Below are positions 1-7,687 of a DNA stretch of 64,000 nt, piece after piece. Positions within the stretch are counted from its first letter, which is position 1. The number at the start of each line of letters is the position of its first letter. Origin of the DNA: Gp6-AA40 sp035647075. GTDB taxonomy: Bacteria > Acidobacteriota > Vicinamibacteria > Vicinamibacterales > UBA2999. A program made the position numbers and the translations under genes. The notes beneath the pieces are model-generated. The model was not told the origin of the DNA and ran no database searches. It saw nothing but the letters and a program-made list of their open reading frames with translations. The stretch spans positions 1 through 64,000 of the forward strand of contig DASROF010000027.1 of the NCBI GenBank assembly GCA_035647075.1, written 5' to 3'.

Positions 1-396
1 GCTCCGCGTCCTCCGACGGACGAGGACAAGTTCCGTGCGATGTCGCTGGCCGATGTGACGGGGCAATTCGTGGATGTGATGTTCGACTACGACCAGTTCA
101 ACATCCGGGCCGACCAGCGTGACGCGCTGCAACGGAACGGCGATTATCTGCGCCGCTGGACGACGGTGCGTGTGTCGATTGAGGGCCACGCGGACGCCCG
201 TGGCACCAACGAGTACAACCTCGCACTGGGGCAGCGACGCGCCGCTGCGATTCGCGACTACCTGGTTGGCACTGGCATCGCCGCCGAGCGTCTGGGTCTG
301 GTCAGCAAGGGTGAAGAGGAGCCGGTCTGTCGCGAGGACACCGCTCCGTGCCACGAGCGCAATCGCCGCGGGCATTTCGTCGCCACGGCGAAATAG
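1..396 (+). CDS. pal: Peptidoglycan-associated lipoprotein (OmpA/Pal C-terminal domain), 5' truncated
   Basis: The reading frame is open from base 1, so the signal peptide and lipobox lie outside the window; 131 codons are visible. The protein is an OmpA-like peptidoglycan-binding domain: a VDVMFDYDQFNI strand, then GHADARGTNEYNLALGQRRA, the conserved helix-strand core that grips diaminopimelate, and an SKGEEEPVC stretch near the end. Pal anchors the outer membrane to peptidoglycan as part of the Tol-Pal system. An ATG at base 40 exists but falls inside the linker before the domain, so it is not the natural start. The two cysteines in the EEPVCREDTAPCHE segment could form a disulfide. It converges on pyrF. 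Another OmpA-family lipoprotein is possible because the N-terminus is missing. Confidence 0.85.
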   Translation, partial: APRPPTDEDKFRAMSLADVTGQFVDVMFDYDQFNIRADQRDALQRNGDYLRRWTTVRVSIEGHADARGTNEYNLALGQRRAAAIRDYLVGTGIAAERLGLVSKGEEEPVCREDTAPCHERNRRGHFVATAK

Positions 397-404
397 TCCA
401 TTGG

Positions 405-430
405 TGATGTGTGATCACGATCACACATCA
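405..430. terminator. Bidirectional terminator-like inverted repeat between pal and pyrF
   Basis: Perfect 12-bp arms, TGATGTGTGATC and GATCACACATCA, are separated by two bases; in RNA this gives an 11-bp stem with a 4-base loop. It sits exactly between the convergent stop codons of pal (394-396) and pyrF (421-423, inside the right arm). No strong T tract follows. It also contains TGTGA-N6-TCACA, the CRP half-site layout, but its position between two gene ends argues for a terminator. Confidence 0.5.
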
Positions 431-1152
431 TTCAATTCAGCGACGATCGCCTCGGCTGCCACCCGCGGCTCCGGCGCGGCGATGATCGGGCGGCCCACCA
501 CGATGTAGGTCGCCCCGGCACGCACCGCCTCCGCGGGTCCCATCGTTCGCGCCTGATCGTTCTTCTGCTCGCCGGCGGACGCCCCGCGAATCCCCGGAGT
601 CACAATCGCAAAGTCCGCTCCGCACGACTGTCGAATGGCGGCCGTTTCCTGCGGTGACGCGACGACCCCGTGCATGCCCGCCTCCTGCGCCATGCGCGCC
701 AATGCCAGCACGTGATCCAGCAGGGGTCTCGCGACGCCGGTCTGCTGCAGCGTGTGCTCGTCCATGCTTGTCAGCACCGTGACGGCGATCACGAGCGGAA
801 CGGGGCGGCCGGCCGCTGCGGCTCCATCCGCGGCTGCGCGAGCTGCGGCCAGCATCATTGCGCTGCCACCGGATGCGTGGACGTTGATCATCCAGGCCCC
901 CGTCCTGACGGCCGCGTCAACGGCTTGCGCGACCGTGTTGGGAATGTCATGGAACTTCAGGTCGAGGAAGACTCGCGAGCCGGATTCGACCAGCCGACGC
1001 ACCAGATCCGGTCCTGCCGTCGTGAAGAGGCGGCTGCCGATCTTCAGCCCGCCAGCGACCCCGCGCACCTGCTCGGCGACCGCGAATGCGCGCTCCGCGT
1101 TCTCGACGTCGAGTGCAACGAGGAGTCGATCGCCGCCCCGGCTAGTGGACAT
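421..1152 (-). CDS. pyrF: Orotidine-5'-phosphate decarboxylase
   Basis: Catalyses the last step of UMP synthesis, OMP to UMP. At 243 aa it has the normal length for the short bacterial (group 1) enzyme. LVALDV near residue 11 begins the barrel; the catalytic charged network is visible as D64-L-K66-F-H-D69-I-P-N-T, and the phosphate-binding end is VTPGIRG followed by VVGRPII. The start overlaps the end of pyrD by 11 bp on the same strand, indicating translational coupling in a pyrD-pyrF transcript that runs away from pyrR. Confidence 0.95.
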   Translation of the reverse strand: MSTSRGGDRLLVALDVENAERAFAVAEQVRGVAGGLKIGSRLFTTAGPDLVRRLVESGSRVFLDLKFHDIPNTVAQAVDAAVRTGAWMINVHASGGSAMMLAAARAAADGAAAAGRPVPLVIAVTVLTSMDEHTLQQTGVARPLLDHVLALARMAQEAGMHGVVASPQETAAIRQSCGADFAIVTPGIRGASAGEQKNDQARTMGPAEAVRAGATYIVVGRPIIAAPEPRVAAEAIVAELNDV

Positions 1153-2233
1153 CGGCGCCGATCGCGTCCTCGATACGCGAGAACCCGTCCCTCGTCAGCC
1201 GCACCGCGAGGCCTGTGAGCAGTCGATGAATCATGTCTGGTCCCTCATACACCAGCGCCGTGTAGATCTGGACGAGCGCGGCGCCAGATCGGATGCGCTC
1301 ATACGCATCGTCAGCGGTAAAGATGCCGCCTACGCCGACGATCGGTATCCGCCGGCCAAGGTGGCGAAACAGCACCCTGCAGATTGAGTGTGCCGCGGCC
1401 TTCAACGGTGCACCGCTGAGACCACCCGCCTCCCCTGCGAATCGACCGGTCACCTGCGGTCGTGCCACTGTGGTGTTGGTGGCGATGATCCCCGCTGCGC
1501 CCCCTTCGACGGCCGCGTCAACGGATCGCAGCAGGTCGCGTTCTTCCTGATCCGGCGAAAATTTCACCAGGACCGGAATTCTGCGGCCCGGGCTCTGCTC
1601 CGCGACCCGCGCCACGGTCTGTTCAACCAGCAGGCGAAGCGGGCGGCTGTCCTGCAGCTCGCGCAGTCCCGCGGTATTTGGTGAGCTCACGTTGATCGCG
1701 AAGTAGTCGGCAAACGGATGCAGCGTGTCGATGGTCTGCATGTAATCGTCGGCTGCGCGATCGTTCGGCGTGTCCTTGTTTCTGCCGATGTTGATGCCGA
1801 GACGTAAGCTACCCGTCCGAGCGGTGCCGTCAGCAAGGTTGCGCGCGACACCGTCAGCGCCCTCGCTGTTGAAGCCGAATCGATTGATGATCGCTCGTTC
1901 AGATTGCAGGCGGAACAAACGTGGTTTCGGGTTGCCGGGCTGAGGACGCGGCGTGACGGTGCCGACTTCCGCGAAGCCGAATCCGAGCGCGGACCAGGCT
2001 GCGACGGCCGTGCCCTGCTTATCGAGGCCCGCGGCGAGGCCGACGGGGTTCCGAAACGCGAGGCCGAAGACCTGTTCAGAGAGCCGTTGCTCGAGCGAGC
2101 GATCGGCACGCCGCCGCAACGTATTGACCACGATCGGACGCCGCAGCGCCGCCAGCGTGAAGTTATGCGCGTGTTCGGCGTCGAGTGCAAAGAGCGCGGG
2201 ACGGATCGCCCGCGTGTAGAAGCTCACGCTCAC
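1142..2233 (-). CDS. pyrD: Dihydroorotate dehydrogenase (quinone), class 2
   Basis: FMN enzyme that oxidises dihydroorotate with quinone at the inner membrane. The N-terminal FALDAEHAHNFTLAAL helix (about residues 15-30) is the class 2 membrane/quinone module, and N-V-S-S-P-N-T-A-G-L-R near 181-191 carries the class 2 catalytic serine region. KFSPD and GVGGIFTADDAYE are FMN-site motifs. Length 363 aa is typical. The start is a GTG at 2233; a second in-frame GTG at 2227 is equally plausible because a TATACT hexamer at 2241-2236 would place the transcript start about there. First gene of the leftward pyrD-pyrF unit. Confidence 0.93.
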   Translation of the reverse strand: MSVSFYTRAIRPALFALDAEHAHNFTLAALRRPIVVNTLRRRADRSLEQRLSEQVFGLAFRNPVGLAAGLDKQGTAVAAWSALGFGFAEVGTVTPRPQPGNPKPRLFRLQSERAIINRFGFNSEGADGVARNLADGTARTGSLRLGINIGRNKDTPNDRAADDYMQTIDTLHPFADYFAINVSSPNTAGLRELQDSRPLRLLVEQTVARVAEQSPGRRIPVLVKFSPDQEERDLLRSVDAAVEGGAAGIIATNTTVARPQVTGRFAGEAGGLSGAPLKAAAHSICRVLFRHLGRRIPIVGVGGIFTADDAYERIRSGAALVQIYTALVYEGPDMIHRLLTGLAVRLTRDGFSRIEDAIGADVH

Positions 2234-2243
2234 CGAGTATAAT
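2215..2243 (+). promoter_or_regulatory. Predicted promoter of pyrR-pyrB-pyrC-pyrE-like operon
   Basis: A consensus TATAAT lies at 2238-2243 in the 56-bp region between divergent pyrD and pyrR. A poor -35 match, TGTAGA, lies 17 bp upstream at 2215-2220, inside pyrD. The predicted start is near 2250, giving a leader of about 40 nt that begins right at the regulatory hairpin. Confidence 0.6.
2236..2241 (-). promoter_or_regulatory. Predicted -10 element for pyrD-pyrF, overlapping the opposite promoter
   Basis: On the minus strand the bases read TATACT and share four base pairs with the plus-strand TATAAT. No clear -35 is visible. If used, the transcript would start at or just inside the first codons of pyrD. 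Confidence 0.4.
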
Positions 2244-2250
2244 CAATCGA

Positions 2251-2285
2251 CTCTTTAACCGCGGTCCTGCGAGGCCGCAAAGAGG
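2251..2285 (+). promoter_or_regulatory. PyrR-binding RNA hairpin sequestering the pyrR Shine-Dalgarno
   Basis: GGTCCTGCGAGGCC at 2263-2276 fits the known PyrR recognition consensus ARUCCNGNGAGGYU everywhere except the outermost pair, where A-U is replaced by a compensating G-C. Predicted fold: GC pairs 2261-2264 with 2275-2278, bulged U2265, C2266-C2267 with G2273-G2274, and loop UGCGA. Below it an AACC internal bulge (2257-2260) separates a 6-bp lower stem, CTCTTT (2251-2256) with AAAGAG (2279-2284), which is the ribosome binding site of pyrR. By analogy with PyrR-controlled leaders, UMP-loaded PyrR should stabilise the stem and block translation. The fold is my inference; the motif match is direct. 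Confidence 0.8.
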
Positions 2286-2289
2286 TGTC

Positions 2290-2835
2290 ATGCCCACGAC
2301 TGTCATGGATGCGGACCGCATTGGCCGCACCCTCACCCGAATCGCCCACGAAATCGTCGAACGGAATAAAGGCGTCGAAGATCTGGCGCTGGTCGGGGTG
2401 CGTACGCGCGGCGTGCCCATCGCCCGCCGTATCGCCCGCGCGCTGCGTGAGATCACCGGCCACGAAGTCCCGACGGGAGCGCTCGACATCACGCTCTACC
2501 GCGACGACCTGATGCGGCACGCCGTCGGCCCGCAGCCGCTCGTCCGTCGCACCGAGATTCAGTTCTCCATCGACAACCGTAAAATCCTGCTCGTCGACGA
2601 CGTGCTCTACACAGGCCGGACGACACGGGCCGCTCTTGATGCGCTGATTGATTACGGGCGGCCCAAGGCGATTCAGTTGATCGTGCTCGTTGACCGTGGT
2701 CACCGCGAGCTTCCGATCAAGGCAGACTACGTTGGCAAGAACCTGCCGACGTCACTTGAGGAGAGCGTCCAGGTCCGACTGCAGGAAATTGACGGCGTTG
2801 ACGAAGTGGTGCTGGAGCAGGGAGGGTCGATATGA
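2290..2835 (+). CDS. pyrR: Bifunctional pyr operon regulator / uracil phosphoribosyltransferase PyrR
   Basis: RNA-binding regulator of pyrimidine genes that also has UPRTase activity in characterised homologues. The ATG at 2290 gives 181 aa, the usual family length, and follows AAAGAGG; upstream in-frame starts would add a non-homologous tail overlapping pyrD. The PRPP-binding motif ILLVDDVLYTGRTTRAA lies at about 99-114. GVRTRGVPIARRIA (36-50) and DITLYRDDL (66-74) are typical PyrR segments. Its stop overlaps the pyrB start in ATGA. The leader holds a PyrR-binding hairpin, so the gene is probably autoregulated. Confidence 0.95.
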   Translation: MPTTVMDADRIGRTLTRIAHEIVERNKGVEDLALVGVRTRGVPIARRIARALREITGHEVPTGALDITLYRDDLMRHAVGPQPLVRRTEIQFSIDNRKILLVDDVLYTGRTTRAALDALIDYGRPKAIQLIVLVDRGHRELPIKADYVGKNLPTSLEESVQVRLQEIDGVDEVVLEQGGSI

Positions 2836-3791
2836 GTGACGCGCCTGCGTTGACCGCCTTGCGTTGCAAGGATCTGCTCGGCATTGCGGATCTGTCGGCG
2901 GCAGAAATCACGCTGATACTGGATACGGCAGAGGCGATGAAGGAAGTCGCCACGCGTCCGATCAAAAAGGTCCCTGCGCTGCGCGGCAAGACGGTGGTGA
3001 ACCTGTTCTTTGAGCCGAGCACGCGCACGAGAACGTCGTTTGAGATTGCCGAGAAGCGTCTGAGCGCCGACACGCTCAATATCGCGATTGGGTCGTCGAG
3101 CGTGGTGAAAGGGGAGACACTCGCCGACACCGCGCTCAATCTCGAGGCGATGGCCCCGGACATGATTGTGCTCCGGCACTCCTCGTCCGGTGCCGGCCAC
3201 TTGCTGTCCAGAATCTGCCGCTCCGGAATCATCAACGCCGGCGACGGCACGCACGAGCACCCGACGCAGGCGTTGCTCGACGCCTTCACGATCCGGGAGC
3301 GCAAGGGACGACTGTCGGGGCTGAAGGTGGCCATCATCGGCGATCTCCAGCACAGTCGTGTCCTGCGCTCCAACATCCAGCTGCTCACCAAAATGGGCGC
3401 CGACGTCTGGGTGTCAGGGCCGCCAACATTGATTCCGGCCGGCATGCGCGACTTCGGCGTCACGGCCACACCCAACGTCGATGAGGCGATCGACGGGGCC
3501 GACGTGATCATGCTGCTGCGTATTCAGCTGGAGCGGATGGAAGGCGCCTACTTTCCGTCACTGCGGGAGTACTTCAATGTGTTCGGAATGACCGAGAACC
3601 GCCTGCGTCTGGCGCGGCCCGACGTGATGATCATGCATCCGGGCCCGATGAACCGTGGCGTCGAGATCGCGTCGGAAGTGGCAGATGGACCGTATTCAGT
3701 GATCCTGGAGCAGGTCGCGAATGGCGTCGCCGTCCGCATGGCGGTGCTGTATCTGCTCGCAGGCGGGGTGGACCATGAAGAAGCTGCTTAA
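2832..3791 (+). CDS. pyrB: Aspartate carbamoyltransferase catalytic subunit
   Basis: Joins carbamoyl phosphate and aspartate in the first committed pyrimidine step. FFEPSTRTRTSFE (about 59-71) is the carbamoyl-phosphate loop, HPTQALLDAFTI the second binding motif, and MHPGPMNRGVEIASEV the C-terminal active-site segment. Length 319 aa is normal. It starts inside the pyrR stop (ATGA) and overlaps pyrC by 17 bp. No pyrI regulatory subunit or carAB is present here, so control is expected at the level of the PyrR leader. Confidence 0.96.
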   Translation: MSDAPALTALRCKDLLGIADLSAAEITLILDTAEAMKEVATRPIKKVPALRGKTVVNLFFEPSTRTRTSFEIAEKRLSADTLNIAIGSSSVVKGETLADTALNLEAMAPDMIVLRHSSSGAGHLLSRICRSGIINAGDGTHEHPTQALLDAFTIRERKGRLSGLKVAIIGDLQHSRVLRSNIQLLTKMGADVWVSGPPTLIPAGMRDFGVTATPNVDEAIDGADVIMLLRIQLERMEGAYFPSLREYFNVFGMTENRLRLARPDVMIMHPGPMNRGVEIASEVADGPYSVILEQVANGVAVRMAVLYLLAGGVDHEEAA

Positions 3792-5085
3792 GGGCGGCCG
3801 CGTGGTCGATCCACGCAATGGTCTCGATGGCGCGTTCGACGTGCTCATCGATGGCGATCGCATCGCACGTGTCGGACGCGATCTGCCGGCTGACGGCGCA
3901 ACGGTGGTCGAGATTCCGGCGGACCTCGTGATCTGTCCGGGCCTCATCGACATGCACGTACACCTCCGTGAGCCCGGTCAGGAGCACAAGGAAACCGTGG
4001 CCACCGGCACGGCCGCCGCCGTGGCCGGTGGGTTCACCGCCGTCGCCTGCATGCCGAACACGATTCCGGTCAATGACAGCGCGAACGTCACCACACTGAT
4101 TCTGTCGAAGGCCGCTGCGGCCGGTCTGGCGCGCGTCTACCCGATCGGCGCGGTCTCGAAGGGATCCAAGGGCGAGCTGCTCGCCGACATCGCCGAGCTT
4201 CGCCAGGCCGGCTGCGTCGCGATCAGCGACGACGGGCATCCGGTAGCGACGGCGCTCCTGATGCGTCGTGCGCTCGAGTACGCAGGGATGTTCGACATGC
4301 CCCTGATCGAGCACTGCGAGGATCCGACGCTGAAGGGCGATGGTGTCGCGCATGAGGGATTCCATGCGTCCTCGCTCGGATTGCGCGGTATTCCCGGCGC
4401 GGCAGAGGCGCTGGGGGTCGAACGCGGCGTTCTGCTGGCTGAGCTCACCGGGTCGCGGCTCCATATCGCCCATATGAGCGCGCGCGCATCGATTCGCGGT
4501 GTCCGCAAGGGCAAAGAAGCCGGCGTGCGCGTCACCTGCGAGGTCGCGCCTCACCATTTCACGCTGACCGACGAGGCGCTTCAATCGCCGACGGCGTATG
4601 ACACGAACACCAAGATGAACCCGCCGCTTCGCGAGGCTGCGGACCGTGACGCGATGCTGGCCGGCATCGCGGATGGCACCGTCGACGCAATTGCGACAGA
4701 CCACGCGCCGCATCATTACGACGAGAAGCAGGTTGAGTTCGACCGTGCGCCGTTCGGGATCGTCGGCCTCGAGACGGCGGTATCGCTGACCTTCGACCGG
4801 TTACTGCACACCGGCCTGGTCCGGCTGCCTCGAATCGTCGAACTGCTGTCCGCCAACCCGGCGCACATCCTCAAGATTCCTGGTGGAACGCTCAGCGAGG
4901 GCGCGGTTGCGGACATCACGATTCTCGCACCGGAACTGAAAGTCCGCGTGCACGCCCGGTCGTTCCGCTCGCGTTCGAAGAACACTCCGTTCGACGGCTG
5001 GGAGCTTCGCGGTGGTGTTGCCGCCACGATCGTCGGCGGGCGCACGGTGTTCGCAAATGCGGAGGCAGGGTTGACGACACTATGA
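3775..5085 (+). CDS. pyrC: Dihydroorotase, class I
   Basis: Zinc hydrolase closing carbamoyl-aspartate to dihydroorotate. The ATG at 3775 follows a purine-rich AGGCGGGGTGG; an ATG 54 bp upstream would only extend the overlap with pyrB. At 436 aa it has class I length. DMHVHLREPGQEHKE (about 59-73) supplies the HxH metal ligands, VACMPNT and later EVAPHHF the following elements, and AIATDHAPHH the catalytic aspartate. Ends with VADITILAP-type C-terminal barrel flank. Overlaps pyrE-like by 4 bp. Confidence 0.95.
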   Translation: MKKLLKGGRVVDPRNGLDGAFDVLIDGDRIARVGRDLPADGATVVEIPADLVICPGLIDMHVHLREPGQEHKETVATGTAAAVAGGFTAVACMPNTIPVNDSANVTTLILSKAAAAGLARVYPIGAVSKGSKGELLADIAELRQAGCVAISDDGHPVATALLMRRALEYAGMFDMPLIEHCEDPTLKGDGVAHEGFHASSLGLRGIPGAAEALGVERGVLLAELTGSRLHIAHMSARASIRGVRKGKEAGVRVTCEVAPHHFTLTDEALQSPTAYDTNTKMNPPLREAADRDAMLAGIADGTVDAIATDHAPHHYDEKQVEFDRAPFGIVGLETAVSLTFDRLLHTGLVRLPRIVELLSANPAHILKIPGGTLSEGAVADITILAPELKVRVHARSFRSRSKNTPFDGWELRGGVAATIVGGRTVFANAEAGLTTL

Positions 5086-5702
5086 ACCGTCGGGAACAGA
5101 TTCGCGAGAAAGCGCTCAGCGACCTCCAGCAGCACGAAGTGCTGATGCTCAACGGCCATTTCGACTTCGGAAATGGATACCACGGCCGCGTCTACCTCAA
5201 CCCGCACCAGCTGTTCCGTCACCCGTCGACCATCTGGCGCTTTGCCCAGGACCTGCTCGACATCCTGCCGGCGTCGATCGTCGAACAGGCGGAGGTCGTG
5301 GCCGGTCCCATCATGGGCGGGGCGCTTCTGGCGCACACGATGGCCGGCCTGCTGGACAGCCGGCAGCACTTATCCCGGCCGCGTACGATCTTCGCGCCGT
5401 TCAGCGTTGACGCCGCATGCGGCCAGACGCTGAGCCTCTTCTATCAACAGCAGGTGAAGGGACGACGGGTGCTGATCGTGGACGACGTGCGGAACACAGG
5501 CCAGACGTTTGCCCGATGCGCCGAGCTGGTGCGCGCCGGCGGTGGAACCGTCATCGCCACTGCCGAGATCTACGATCGAATGGAAGCGATCGTCCAGTTG
5601 GACGTTCCCAACTTTCCGCTTGCCGAATACAAGGCGCCCGAAAACTACGAGGTCGGTTCGTGCCCGCCGTGTCAGTCAGGAGTTCCGATCACCTCCTTCT
5701 AA
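5082..5702 (+). CDS. Orotate phosphoribosyltransferase-like protein (divergent PyrE)
   Basis: A 206-aa type I PRTase with the PRPP loop VLIVDDVRNTGQTFARC (about 130-146) and an NGHFDFGNGYHGRVYLNP segment where canonical OPRTases have EGHFxLTSGxHS. It ends CPPCQSGVPI, similar to CPLCARGEPV in the second pyrE at 11397. Its place at the end of pyrRBC suggests it acts on orotate, but the substrate-side residues differ and the window holds a more canonical pyrE. It could be the housekeeping enzyme, a backup, or a purine/pyrimidine salvage PRTase. Starts in an ATGA overlap with pyrC. Confidence 0.75.
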   Translation: MNRREQIREKALSDLQQHEVLMLNGHFDFGNGYHGRVYLNPHQLFRHPSTIWRFAQDLLDILPASIVEQAEVVAGPIMGGALLAHTMAGLLDSRQHLSRPRTIFAPFSVDAACGQTLSLFYQQQVKGRRVLIVDDVRNTGQTFARCAELVRAGGGTVIATAEIYDRMEAIVQLDVPNFPLAEYKAPENYEVGSCPPCQSGVPITSF

Positions 5703-5711
5703 CATCAGTTC

Positions 5712-6809
5712 GTGCTGCTCCCGGTCCTCGTATCCATGCTGATCCTGTTCGGATCGCCGTATGTGGGGCAGCTCCGCAGTTCGTTGCGGTCGTCGTTTCC
5801 GGAGGAGTATCCGTGGATCATCGGCGGGGTGACCGCGACCGCGGTGGTCGGCGCGATCGGCTGGGCCGTCGTACACCTGCGGCAATCCCGATACGATTCC
5901 TCACCGGCTCCATCCGTTCGGCAACCGCTGTGGGTGCGGTATACGCTGATCATCACGGCCGTCGCAGTCAGTGCGGGGTACGCGCGCGCGGTCAGTACTG
6001 GAGAGTCGGAGGTCGACCTCGTCGAGGCGTTTCACTTTGTCGAATACGGTCTCGTGGCCTACCTGTTCTATCGGGCCTGGCGTCGACGTTCCGACGTGTC
6101 CGGTGTGGCGCTCGCCGCAGGCGCGGGGCTGGCGCTGGGCATCGCGGACGAATGGGTCCAGTGGTTCGTGCCCGGGCGTGTCGGCGAGATGCACGACATC
6201 CTGCTCAATGCAGTCGCCGTCGGGTGCGGCCTCTTGGTCAGCATCGCGGTTCATCCACCTCTGTCACTGGCGTTGCCAACGCGCCGAAAATCACGCCTCG
6301 CGCTTGGCGCCGCGGTCGGCGGGTTGCTGCTCGCGTTTGCAAGTTTTGTCGATTGCGTCCATCTCGGTTACGAAGTTCAGGACGGCAAGGCGGGGGTGTT
6401 TCGCTCCCGATACGACATGACGGCGCTCGCGGCTGCCGCAGCGAATCGGCCCGCGCGCTGGAAGGCGTCGCCACCTCCGGTTGGTGGTTTCCGTCATGAG
6501 GATCACTATCTGAGCGAAGGCGAGTGGCACGTCCAGCGGCGGACTATCGCCGTCGGAACCCGTGACTGGCGGACCGCGCTGCGTGAGGATGCCATCCTCG
6601 AGCGGTTCTACGCACCCGTGCTCGAGATACGGGGCCGCTGGTCGGAAGAGCAGCGATCGGAATTCGAACGGAACGCCCACGGGCTCGAGCAGGCGGCGTA
6701 TCGTAGCGATGCTGCACCGTATCCGATTTACGTGATCAACCGTAAGGCGTTCTGGACCGTCACACTTCTGATCGCGGCCGCCGTGGTGTGGCTCGCCTCG
6801 CGCGTGTGA
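5712..6809 (+). CDS. VanZ-like family membrane protein
   Basis: 365 aa with hydrophobic segments near the N-terminus (about 36-55 and 75-95), the middle (115-185), around 195-220, and at the C-terminus (about 345-362). The middle carries the VanZ-like signature: E-F-H-F-V-E-Y-G-L then DEWVQWFVPGRVGEMHDILLNAVAVGCG. VanZ-domain proteins are linked to glycopeptide resistance and envelope processes, but most have no defined activity. The second half (about 220-340) is a predicted extracytoplasmic domain I do not recognise. The start is a GTG 9 bp after the pyrE-like stop without a clear ribosome site, and the stop overlaps the next gene by 1 bp, so it probably rides the pyr transcript. Confidence 0.7.
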   Translation: MLLPVLVSMLILFGSPYVGQLRSSLRSSFPEEYPWIIGGVTATAVVGAIGWAVVHLRQSRYDSSPAPSVRQPLWVRYTLIITAVAVSAGYARAVSTGESEVDLVEAFHFVEYGLVAYLFYRAWRRRSDVSGVALAAGAGLALGIADEWVQWFVPGRVGEMHDILLNAVAVGCGLLVSIAVHPPLSLALPTRRKSRLALGAAVGGLLLAFASFVDCVHLGYEVQDGKAGVFRSRYDMTALAAAAANRPARWKASPPPVGGFRHEDHYLSEGEWHVQRRTIAVGTRDWRTALREDAILERFYAPVLEIRGRWSEEQRSEFERNAHGLEQAAYRSDAAPYPIYVINRKAFWTVTLLIAAAVVWLASRV

Positions 6810-7687
6810 TGGCGCGGACGTCTCGAATCGCGGCGTCGGACGCGCGTGGCCGCCTCGACGATCTCTATCGCACCTTCGACCACGTCAACTCGGCTGCCGA
6901 TCCGGTCCACATCGTTCGCCGATACTCGCAACCGGACGATCGCGAAGTCGTCGGATTCTGTGCGGCCGCGCTGGCGTTCGGCAGGGTGGCGAGCGTGCTG
7001 AACTCCATCGAGTCATTGCTGAAGGTGATGGGACCCCATCCCGCGGCCTTCGTGCGCAGCTTTGCCATGGCTCGACACGGCGCACGGCTCGAGCCGCTCG
7101 TGCATCGTTGGATTCGTGGTCGAGATCTGGCAGCGCTGATGCTGGTCCTGCACCGGATGCTCGCCGAGGCAGGGTCGATCGAAGCGTTCTTTCGCGCCGG
7201 CGACGATCCGTCGTTGCCCGATGTCGCCGCGGCGCTCGACTCGTTCTCGTGGCGGGCGCTCGAGACCGACCTGCGCCCGGCGTACGGCTCGCGCAGACCC
7301 GCGCGGCTGGGTGTCTGCTACTTCTTTCCCCGCCCCTCAGCGGGCAGCGCGTGCAAGCGGCTCAATCTCTTTCTTCGGTGGATGGTCCGCAAAGACGCGA
7401 TCGACCTCGGCGTCTGGCAAACGATCAGCCCCGCGCGGCTCGTGGTGCCTCTTGATACGCACGTCATTCGCCTTGGCCGATGTCTCAAGCTCACGCGCTA
7501 TGCCTCGCCTGGGTGGAAAATGGCTGCCGACATCACCGCCGCGTTGCGCGCCATCGATCCGGCCGACCCGGTTCGTTACGACTTCTCGCTCTGTCACGTG
7601 GGAATGATGAATGCCTGTGGGTACGGCACGCGGAGCGGGGATGCGCAGTGCCCGCTACGAGGTCTCTGCTCGCCGCAGCGATCCTAG
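6809..7687 (+). CDS. TIGR02757/DUF2400 family protein
   Basis: 292 aa starting from the ATG in a TGATG overlap with the VanZ-like gene. Family features: DDREVVGFCAAALAFGRVASVLNSI near the start, SACKRLNLFLRWMVRKDAIDLGVW, LVVPLDTHVIRLGRCLKLT, and a C-terminal cysteine cluster (CHVGMMNACGYG then CPLRGLC) reminiscent of HhH DNA glycosylases with an Fe-S loop. The family's function is not established; a nucleic-acid role is only suggested by fold resemblance. Its 3' end overlaps the convergent glycosyltransferase by 33 bp. Confidence 0.8.
   Translation: MARTSRIAASDARGRLDDLYRTFDHVNSAADPVHIVRRYSQPDDREVVGFCAAALAFGRVASVLNSIESLLKVMGPHPAAFVRSFAMARHGARLEPLVHRWIRGRDLAALMLVLHRMLAEAGSIEAFFRAGDDPSLPDVAAALDSFSWRALETDLRPAYGSRRPARLGVCYFFPRPSAGSACKRLNLFLRWMVRKDAIDLGVWQTISPARLVVPLDTHVIRLGRCLKLTRYASPGWKMAADITAALRAIDPADPVRYDFSLCHVGMMNACGYGTRSGDAQCPLRGLCSPQRS

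Noticed and set aside
405..430. CRP/FNR-type operator
   Set aside because: Located between two convergent gene ends with no promoter nearby; a terminator stem explains the symmetry.
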